Shown in pieces: positions 7,355 through 11,203 of a DNA stretch of 12,086 bases. Within the stretch, counting starts at the first letter, position 1. Every line of letters begins with the position of its first letter. Origin of the DNA: an uncultured Clostridia bacterium (GTDB lineage Bacteria > Bacillota > Clostridia > Oscillospirales > Oscillospiraceae); the NCBI GenBank assembly GCA_947177005.1, contig CAMWSZ010000039.1, positions 1 through 12,086 of the forward strand, in the 5' to 3' direction. The notes under the pieces were generated by a model, which ran no database searches, had not been told where the DNA came from, and saw nothing but the letters and a program-made list of their open reading frames with translations. The translations under genes and the position numbers were made by a program.

Positions 7355-8269
7355 TCAGGATTGCAGGGCATCTGCCGGCGTGTACGCCTGCTCCAGAACA
7401 AACTCCCCGCCTGCGGTACGGACGGCGGTCCCGCTGCCGGTGATGTCATAGCTGATGCGGTAACGGCCCGCTTCCAGACTGCCCCACAGCGTCTGGACAG
7501 GCGCGGACAGATCATCGCCTCCGGCTGGCAGGGGGTCGCTCATGCCGCAGAAGCCAACGCCGTCAGCAAAGGGGACCTCCTCCCACTGCCCGGAGATGTT
7601 CTGACGCTCCAGATGTGGAATCCACAGGATAGAGTTCTCTTCGCCGGTAGTGTTGATGATGTGAACAGGGATCGTTTCCGCCATTTGCAGCGGGGCGGCG
7701 GAGACATAGATGGAAAAATCCGGTTCCGGCTGAGCGCCGTCCGCGACGCGGAATTCCAGCTGCCAGGCGGGACCATCCGTATGTTGGGTATCGGTCCAGA
7801 CCTCGCCGCCGGTGACACGGTACAGACCAGCGTCAAAAGGCTTGTCTACAAACCAGGCGTCAAGGGTGAAGGTGCTGACAGAGCCGGGTTGAAGCTCATG
7901 GGCAATGGAGTCGAACGTGTATTGCCCTATGGTTTTTACCGGTTTCCACTGTCCGTCAGTGTACTTCTCAAAGGAAATTACTTCTCCGTAGGTCAGTACA
8001 GAATTTCCACGGTTTTCCAGCACCATTGTCAGTTTTTGCGTACCAATGGGGTAGGTATCCTGCAACAGAGAGAGCGTGATGCCGCCGGAGGTCCAGGTGG
8101 ACGCAATGGAATCCTCCCCGGCCGGCGGCAGAGTCTCCTCCAAAGATACAATCGGCGCGGTATGCCCCGGACCGCCGGGAATTTCGTTATTGACAGCAGC
8201 TGTTGTGCCGCAGGCGAAGAGGCTCAGGCAGAGCAGAACGGCCAGCAGCGCGGTGACAATCGTTTTCAT
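7355..8269 (-). CDS. Lipoprotein with two bacterial Ig-like (Big_14-type) repeats
   Basis: A 304-residue exported lipoprotein. The signal peptide ends in a lipobox SLFAC with lipidated Cys20. After a Pro/Gly/Glu linker (21-60) come two copies of a beta-rich domain: about 63-176 and 182-293. The first shows the typical run LSLLQDTYPIGTQKLTMVLE, then FEKYTDGQWKPV and LQPGSVSTFTLD, ending DAGLYRV; the second repeats the pattern with WEEVPFADG, LPAGGDD and EAGRYRISYDI. This matches Ig-like domains common in clostridial lipoproteins of unknown task; some sit beside ECF sigma systems. Start: AAGGAGG (plus 8277-8283), 7 nt before ATG 8269; a longer in-frame extension would overlap the SLOG gene and has no ribosome site. 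No clear terminator; transcription may run into gltX. Surface anchoring is firm, function is not. Confidence 0.85.
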   Translation of the reverse strand: MKTIVTALLAVLLCLSLFACGTTAAVNNEIPGGPGHTAPIVSLEETLPPAGEDSIASTWTSGGITLSLLQDTYPIGTQKLTMVLENRGNSVLTYGEVISFEKYTDGQWKPVKTIGQYTFDSIAHELQPGSVSTFTLDAWFVDKPFDAGLYRVTGGEVWTDTQHTDGPAWQLEFRVADGAQPEPDFSIYVSAAPLQMAETIPVHIINTTGEENSILWIPHLERQNISGQWEEVPFADGVGFCGMSDPLPAGGDDLSAPVQTLWGSLEAGRYRISYDITGSGTAVRTAGGEFVLEQAYTPADALQS

Positions 8270-8294
8270 GTGATATCCTCCTTTTTGCTTTCTT

Positions 8295-8326
8295 ATTATA
8301 GACGGAATCCGTTCCCGAAAGGTTCC
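8295..8326 (-). promoter_or_regulatory. Candidate ECF sigma promoter (and overlapping -10) for the lipoprotein gene
   Basis: On the minus strand GGAACC (8321-8326) is followed after 16 nt by CGTC (8301-8304) and directly by TATAAT (8295-8300). GGAAC plus CGTC at this distance is the usual ECF-group pattern; the TATAAT lacks a fitting sigma-A -35 (ACCTTT at 17 nt), so the ECF reading is preferred. A short palindrome CGGAATCCG (8303-8311) lies in the spacer. No ECF sigma gene is in the window. Confidence 0.45.
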
Positions 8327-8342
8327 CGCACCGCAGGAAATT

Positions 8343-8777
8343 TTATCCGCTGTGTATGGGCAGCTGGAAAATGATCTTCTTCTGGTATTTTGCACAGCGA
8401 AGCGTTTTTGCTGCGCCGCCCTTGGCGTGCTGGACGCCGGAAATGACGACATCACTGGCGGAAACCATCCATTCATTCCGGTAAATGATTGCCAAATGCT
8501 GCGGAACGGCTTCTAAAGAGGGATAGAATGTGTGGTCGTAGGGGGATGTATCGTATTGTTTGTTGCGGTACGGCAGGACCAGAATGGATTGGATATGGGG
8601 ATATTTGGCTTTTTGACGTTTGACCGCTTCCGCTGACAGAAGGTCAAAGGCCCCATAGCCGCCAAGATAAAAGGTATCGGCACCGCCTTCAATCAGGCAT
8701 GGCAGGATCAGATCAAGCCATTGGGATATTTTCTCAGGATTTTTGATGTATCTGTGACCGCAAAATGTGACGTTCAT
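8343..8777 (-). CDS. SLOG-family (Rossmann-like nucleotide-binding) protein
   Basis: A 144-residue cytosolic protein that fits the SLOG superfamily (YpsA/DprA/LOG-like), whose members bind nucleotides or nucleotide-derived ligands. Signs: MNVTFCGHR at the start (strand followed by Gly-His-Arg), GADTFYLGGYGAFDLLSAEAV (32-52) as the glycine-rich ligand loop and helix, ILVLPYR (65-71), RNEWMVSASDVVISGV (100-115) and the second glycine loop KGGAAKTLRCA (119-129). Start: ATG 8777 with a perfect GGAGGTGAT upstream (plus 8781-8789, 7-nt spacing); an upstream ATG at 8798 has none. It is divergent from a small XRE regulator, the 111-bp gap holding a long dyad, so that regulator may control it. SLOG genes appear both in housekeeping and in phage/mobile-defence settings; which applies here is not clear. 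Confidence 0.7.
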   Translation of the reverse strand: MNVTFCGHRYIKNPEKISQWLDLILPCLIEGGADTFYLGGYGAFDLLSAEAVKRQKAKYPHIQSILVLPYRNKQYDTSPYDHTFYPSLEAVPQHLAIIYRNEWMVSASDVVISGVQHAKGGAAKTLRCAKYQKKIIFQLPIHSG

Positions 8778-8806
8778 ATTATCACCTCCATCATACATAA
8801 TAACAT

Positions 8807-8866
8807 AAAATTTTAAAATAGTACAGCTACAGGGACTAAATTTCCCAGTTGTACTGGTAAAATTTT
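8807..8866. promoter_or_regulatory. Long imperfect dyad between the SLOG and XRE genes, candidate operator
   Basis: Nested matching arms: AAAATTTTA 8807-8815 with TAAAATTTT 8858-8866; AGTACA 8820-8825 with TGTACT 8850-8855; GGGA 8832-8835 with TCCC 8843-8846; centre near 8838. It lies upstream of both divergent starts and, for the minus strand, over the -35 region of a possible TATTAT -10 (8797-8802). Confidence 0.5.
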
Positions 8867-8888
8867 TGTGTTATGGAGTGATGTGGTT

Positions 8889-9128
8889 GTGAAGTTAAAC
8901 CAAGCGGTCAGCCAACGATTGACACAATTACTTAGTGAAAATACTATGACACAATATGAGCTTTTTCTGAAGAGTGGCGTTCCGAAATCAACCATCGGAA
9001 ATGTCATTAATTGTTCTTATGAGTCCGTTAAATTGCGCGTGATTCATGAAATGTGTCAAGGATTTAATATTAGTTTGTGCGATTTTTTCGCTTCTCCCAT
9101 TTTTGATGAAAATAATTTAGAGCCATAG
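8889..9128 (+). CDS. Small XRE-type helix-turn-helix regulator
   Basis: A 79-residue protein that is almost only a DNA-binding domain. The five-helix XRE/Cro pattern is visible: helix 1 VSQRLTQLLSENTMT (7-21), helix-turn-helix TQYELFLKSGVPKSTIGNVIN (21-41) with recognition-helix residues PKSTI, and helices 4-5 SVKLRVIHEMCQGFNISLCDFF (46-67). Start choice: GTG 8889 with GGAG 8875-8878, 10 nt before; the GTGs at 8868 and 8883 are badly placed. The gene is A+T-rich compared with its neighbours, which suggests recent acquisition. Its likely target is the dyad at 8807-8866, controlling itself and the SLOG gene; it also directly precedes the repeated RNA element at 9163. These links are inference. 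Confidence 0.8.
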   Translation: MKLNQAVSQRLTQLLSENTMTQYELFLKSGVPKSTIGNVINCSYESVKLRVIHEMCQGFNISLCDFFASPIFDENNLEP

Positions 9129-9165
9129 ATCTTCAAGAAACACCTTGAAAGTCTATGGCTCTTTC
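9119..9165 (+). terminator. Intrinsic terminator of the XRE gene
   Basis: Arms 9119-9137 and 9144-9162 pair over 19 positions with a two-base internal mismatch (TC 9130-9131 opposite AG), loop AAACAC. AGAGCCATAGA/TCTATGGCTCT is perfect, and TTTCG follows. The stem includes the gene's TAG stop (9126-9128). Confidence 0.78.
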
Positions 9166-9170
9166 GTCCT

Positions 9171-9269
9171 AAAGACGTGTTAACCGCCCGGCGGCAACCA
9201 GGCGGCTAACATAAAAAGAACTAGCCAAATGAGGAGCTGACCGTCAATTCCGAATCAGCGCCCTGAACT
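9171..9269 (-). ncRNA. Candidate orphan antitoxin-like RNA (element copy 1)
   Basis: A minus-strand promoter TTGACA (9299-9304), 17 nt, TATACT (9276-9281) predicts an RNA starting near 9269. About 80 nt on lies a hairpin (9178-9188 with 9201-9211, one A-C mismatch, extra inner pairs 9190-9191/9198-9199) and a short U-run (9171-9173). The first 40 nt are nearly identical to the copy 2 RNA; the middle (about 9212-9230) differs. No peptide gene faces it: only a few codons before TAA 9181-9183 resemble the 3' end of the copy 2 ORF. Confidence 0.55.
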
Positions 9270-9275
9270 GCCTAT

Positions 9276-9304
9276 AGTATACCCCGGCGGCTTTGATTTG
9301 TCAA
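9276..9304 (-). promoter_or_regulatory. Antisense promoter, copy 1
   Basis: A near-consensus sigma-A promoter on the minus strand: TTGACA 9299-9304, 17-nt spacer, TATACT 9276-9281. It lies wholly inside the plus-strand terminator stem 9277-9319. Confidence 0.8.
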
Positions 9305-9324
9305 GCCGTTGGGGTATGCTTTTT
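9277..9324 (+). terminator. Plus-strand intrinsic terminator, copy 1
   Basis: Arm 9277-9293 pairs with 9303-9319 (about 17 bp with three G-T wobbles: ATACCCCGGCGGCTT against AAGCCGTTGGGGTAT), 9-nt loop, then TTTTT at 9320-9324. It shields the toxin promoter at 9344 from upstream read-through. Confidence 0.82.
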
Positions 9325-9343
9325 GAGATAAATAAGAAAATAA

Positions 9344-9372
9344 TTGACAAATAATATCGAATCCTGTAGAAT
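9344..9372 (+). promoter_or_regulatory. Promoter of the small hydrophobic peptide mRNA
   Basis: TTGACA 9344-9349, 17-nt spacer, TAGAAT 9367-9372. The start point near 9379 gives a leader of about 100 nt before GTG 9479. Confidence 0.78.
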
Positions 9373-9447
9373 AATGTCGGCTTTAACAAGCTCAGGCGCT
9401 GTCAGGGACAGGACCTGGGGGCGTAGGCGAGGAAAACGGCGGTTGGC

Positions 9448-9472
9448 TCACTCCCTTCTGGAAAGGGGGTGA
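9448..9472 (+). promoter_or_regulatory. Hairpin that hides the peptide gene's Shine-Dalgarno
   Basis: TCACTCCCTT 9448-9457 pairs with AAGGGGGTGA 9463-9472: 10 bp, one T-G wobble, loop CTGGA. The second arm is the ribosome site itself, 6 nt before GTG 9479. An alternative pairing CACTC 9449-9453 with GAGTG 9477-9481 would cover the start codon instead. Confidence 0.7.
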
Positions 9473-9478
9473 CTGCGA

Positions 9479-9574
9479 GTGGACAAGAAGAAGTTAACAC
9501 GGATCATGATTCAAATCATCGTTTATATCATGGTTATCGTACTATGTTTCGTCTTTGCTCCAAAAGCGTGTTAA
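9479..9574 (+). CDS. 31-aa hydrophobic membrane peptide, candidate type I toxin
   Basis: A very short gene: GTG start, 31 residues, TAA stop. The product has a positive N-terminus (VDKKKLTR, initiator read as Met), a single hydrophobic helix of Ile, Val, Met, Tyr and Phe (about 9-27) and a short tail APKAC. This is the build of pore- or membrane-disturbing type I toxins (for instance the TxpA, Fst and BsrG groups), but the sequence itself does not match any family I know. Support beyond length: its own promoter (9344-9372), an excellent ribosome site AAGGGGGTGA locked in a hairpin, an intrinsic terminator at 9675-9723, and a strong convergent promoter whose RNA would pair with the last codons and the 3' UTR. 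The alternative is a harmless small membrane peptide or regulatory mRNA. Confidence 0.68.
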   Translation: MDKKKLTRIMIQIIVYIMVIVLCFVFAPKAC

Positions 9575-9667
9575 CCGCCCGGAAGGCACCCGAGCGGTTA
9601 ACATAGTCTTATAGCAAAAACCGTTTTCGAGGAGCTGACCGTCAATTCCGGCCCAGCGCCCTGAACT
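9562..9667 (-). ncRNA. Candidate antisense antitoxin RNA (element copy 2)
   Basis: Predicted from TTGACA (9697-9702)-17-TATACT (9674-9679) on the minus strand, with a start near 9667. It ends at a hairpin (9569-9578 with 9594-9603, then a C-A mismatch and three inner pairs 9580-9582/9590-9592) followed by UUUU at 9562-9565. The RNA of about 105 nt is complementary to the last three codons or so and to the first 90 nt of 3' UTR of the 31-aa peptide mRNA. Overlap at the 3' ends resembles txpA/ratA of Bacillus and the type I pairs of C. difficile. Confidence 0.68.
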
Positions 9668-9722
9668 GCCTATAGTATACCCCGGCGGCTTTGATTTGTC
9701 AAGCCGTTGGGGTATGCTTTTT
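9629..9722. repeat. Direct repeat copy 2 (promoter/terminator block)
   Basis: The second copy of the block at 9231-9324, 91 of 94 positions equal. Similarity fades leftward through the 9604-9628 segment and returns at the GTTAACCGC hairpin. Confidence 0.9.
9674..9702 (-). promoter_or_regulatory. Antisense promoter, copy 2
   Basis: Minus strand TTGACA 9697-9702, 17-nt spacer, TATACT 9674-9679, identical to copy 1. The boxes are better than those of the sense promoter at 9344, consistent with antitoxin RNA in excess. Confidence 0.82.
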
Positions 9723-9723
9723 T
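9675..9723 (+). terminator. Plus-strand terminator of the peptide mRNA
   Basis: Arm 9675-9691 with arm 9701-9717, 17 bp with three G-T wobbles, 9-nt loop, then six T at 9718-9723. It sets a peptide mRNA of about 345 nt that contains the full complement of the antisense RNA. Confidence 0.85.
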
Positions 9724-9776
9724 GCCCGCTCCCAACGAAAAATTCAATGTTCCCCCTTTCCTACAGCAAAAATCTG

Positions 9777-9785
9777 TGTTATACT
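9777..9785 (+). promoter_or_regulatory. Extended -10 promoter of tsaE-tsaB
   Basis: TGTTATACT: TATACT at 9780-9785 with the TG extension at 9777-9778. The -35 at 17 nt (TTTCCT 9757-9762) is poor, as extended -10 promoters allow. The leader would be about 37 nt. Confidence 0.55.
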
Positions 9786-9828
9786 GTTAGCTCAGAAAAT
9801 ATGGTGCAGCCGGAAAGGAGGAACTGTC

Positions 9829-10257
9829 ATGGAATATCTCTCCCACAGTACAACGGAAACGGAGGCCCTGGGCGAAGCGCTGGCCGCACGCCTGCATCCC
9901 GGGGATGTCGTGGCCTATTTTGGCGGGCTGGGTATGGGCAAGACCGCTTTTACACGCGGTTTGGCCCGCGGTTTGGGCTGTACGGGCCGTGTGACCAGCC
10001 CGACCTTTACCATTGTAAATGAATATGACGGACCGGTTCCCCTTTTTCACTTTGATCTCTACCGCCTGAACAGTGCAGACGAACTTTTCGACATCGGTTG
10101 GGAGGACTATCTGGACCGGTCCGGCATATGCGCGGTGGAATGGAGTGAACAGGCGGAGGACGCTTTTCCGGAAGATATGGTGCGGGTCACGTTCCGGCGC
10201 TGCGCAGAAGACGAGAACTGGCGGCGGATCGCTGTGGAAGGAGTGGAGAGAACATGA
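9829..10257 (+). CDS. tsaE: tRNA threonylcarbamoyladenosine biosynthesis ATPase TsaE
   Basis: A 142-residue P-loop ATPase that works with TsaB and TsaD to place threonylcarbamoyl on A37 of ANN-decoding tRNAs. Walker A is GGLGMGKT (32-39), followed by AFTRGLARGLG; the family motifs VTSPTFTIVNEY (55-66), FHFDLYRL (73-80) and GICAVEWSE (99-107, with the Walker B-like acidic residue) are all present. The length is typical (140-160). Start: AAAGGAGG 9814-9821, 7 nt before ATG 9829; longer in-frame openings reach back over the promoter and terminator and are not credible. Its TGA overlaps the tsaB ATG (ATGA), so the pair is translationally coupled. Confidence 0.96.
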   Translation: MEYLSHSTTETEALGEALAARLHPGDVVAYFGGLGMGKTAFTRGLARGLGCTGRVTSPTFTIVNEYDGPVPLFHFDLYRLNSADELFDIGWEDYLDRSGICAVEWSEQAEDAFPEDMVRVTFRRCAEDENWRRIAVEGVERT

Positions 10258-10958
10258 AAATTTTGGCGTTGGAGACATCGGCAAAGGCCGCATCCTGTGC
10301 GGTGCTGGAGGACGGCGTACCCCTGGCAGCCGTATGGCAGTGTACCGGCTTGACCCACAGCCGGACCCTGCTGCCAATGGCGGAGGATATGCTGAAAAAC
10401 TGTGATATGCAGCTCAATGAGATCGATGCGTTCGCAGTTGCGGCGGGTCCGGGGTCCTTTACCGGCCTGCGGATCGGGGTGGCGGCGGTAAAGGGATTGG
10501 CCTGGGCATTGGAAAAACCGTGTATCCCCGTCTCGACGCTGGAGGGTATGGCGTGGCCCCTGGCACATTTGCAGGGAATCATCGTCTGCGCAATGGACGC
10601 ACGGCGGAAACAGATTTACAACGCTGTATTTCAGGCCCGGAACGGGACGCTGATCCGTTTGCGTCCGGACCGTGCGGTTTCTTTGGAGGAGGCCGCCGAA
10701 GACTGCAAAAACCTGGAAGAGCCTTTGACAATCGTCGGGGACGGCGCGGCGCTGTGCTGCGGGTTCCTGACGGAAAACGGCGTTGCCTGCCAACTGGCCC
10801 CCGCTCATCTGCGGATGCAGAGCGCGGTTGGCGTAGGAATGGCGGCGGCAAAGCTTTGGCCGGAGGGGGCAGTGCCGGCCCAGAAGCTGACGCCCGTATA
10901 TCTGCGTCTCAGTCAGGCCGAACGGGAACGGTTGGCGCGTTTGCAAACCAACGGTTGA
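10254..10958 (+). CDS. tsaB: tRNA threonylcarbamoyladenosine biosynthesis scaffold TsaB
   Basis: A 234-residue ASKHA-fold protein, the dimer partner that stabilises TsaD in the t6A complex and lacks its own catalytic metal site. It begins MKILALETSAKAASCAV, shows THSRTLLP (34-41) and the signature AAGPGSFTGLRIGVAAVKGLAWA (63-85). The length matches bacterial TsaB. The usual next genes, rimI and tsaD, do not follow: tsaB is succeeded by a promoter and the ssnA leader, so tsaD must lie elsewhere. No intrinsic terminator is visible between tsaB and the ssnA promoter, so read-through into the leader is possible. Confidence 0.95.
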   Translation: MKILALETSAKAASCAVLEDGVPLAAVWQCTGLTHSRTLLPMAEDMLKNCDMQLNEIDAFAVAAGPGSFTGLRIGVAAVKGLAWALEKPCIPVSTLEGMAWPLAHLQGIIVCAMDARRKQIYNAVFQARNGTLIRLRPDRAVSLEEAAEDCKNLEEPLTIVGDGAALCCGFLTENGVACQLAPAHLRMQSAVGVGMAAAKLWPEGAVPAQKLTPVYLRLSQAERERLARLQTNG

Positions 10959-11024
10959 GACATGTTGCACAAAATCCACCCTGAAATTTTGGCGCTCTAT
11001 TGAAAAAATTTACGGATATTTCTA

Positions 11025-11053
11025 TTGCAATTTTCTCAGGAATCCTTTATAAT
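11025..11053 (+). promoter_or_regulatory. Sigma-A promoter of the ssnA leader
   Basis: TTGCAA 11025-11030, 17-nt spacer, perfect TATAAT 11048-11053. Transcription should start near 11060, about 145 nt before the ssnA ATG. Confidence 0.8.
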
Positions 11054-11059
11054 ATGCCT

Positions 11060-11138
11060 ATAAGTTCAAATGGTGGTAGCTGTAACGAAGTGCTGGGCGC
11101 ACGGGCTGCAACTATCACTCAGCATGTCTGCTTGAGTG
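11060..11138 (+). promoter_or_regulatory. Structured ssnA leader, candidate riboswitch aptamer of unassigned class
   Basis: Between the promoter and a terminator the leader can fold into GTGGTAG 11073-11079 with CTATCAC 11112-11118 (7 bp, one G-T). This encloses a GTGC-TGGGC-GCAC hairpin (11090-11102). A competing hairpin CACTCAGCA 11116-11124 with TGCTTGAGTG 11129-11138 uses the same CAC. TTCAAA 11065-11070 can also pair with TTTGAA 11154-11159 in the terminator's second arm, a possible antiterminator. I find no purine, TPP, FMN, glycine, SAM, THF or preQ1 core. Confidence 0.5.
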
Positions 11139-11168
11139 TTTCAAACCGAAAGGTTTGAAACATTTTTT
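11138..11168 (+). terminator. Intrinsic terminator (attenuator) before ssnA
   Basis: A perfect 10-bp stem GTTTCAAACC 11138-11147 with GGTTTGAAAC 11152-11161, a GAAA tetraloop, then ATTTTTT. It lies between the promoter and its own gene, so it must be bypassed for ssnA to be expressed; this is the mark of attenuation. Confidence 0.88.
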
Positions 11169-11203
11169 ATTGTGGATATCAGAAATAAGGAGGAAGCATC
11201 AGT

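Larger units (their letters stand above)
9231..9324. repeat. Direct repeat copy 1 (promoter/terminator block)
   Basis: 94 nt matching 9629-9722 at 91 positions (the three differences are at 9253-9255, AAT against GCC). Looser similarity continues left to about 9163, including the GTGTTAACCGCCCGG hairpin, but with a divergent centre. The offset between copies is 398 bp. Confidence 0.9.

Noticed and set aside
7329..7368. Inverted repeat CCCTGCAA/TTGCAGGG as terminator of the lipoprotein gene
   Set aside because: The 8-bp arms enclose 24 nt and no U-run follows on the minus strand; such a repeat can arise by chance in a window of this size.
7361..8374. Plus-strand ORF of 337 codons opposite the lipoprotein gene
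   Set aside because: It is a long antisense frame caused by GC-biased third positions; the minus strand has a lipobox signal, Ig-like repeats and a strong ribosome site.
9163..9723. CRISPR array or insertion-sequence ends
   Set aside because: There are only two copies, 398 bp apart and in direct orientation, without spacer periodicity, transposase or target duplication; promoter and terminator signals explain the conservation better.
11060..11138. Purine (guanine/8-oxoguanine type) riboswitch before ssnA
   Set aside because: TATAA occurs near the 5' end, but the three-way junction core (the UCUACC and UGACUA-type joining segments and the two kissing loops) is missing.
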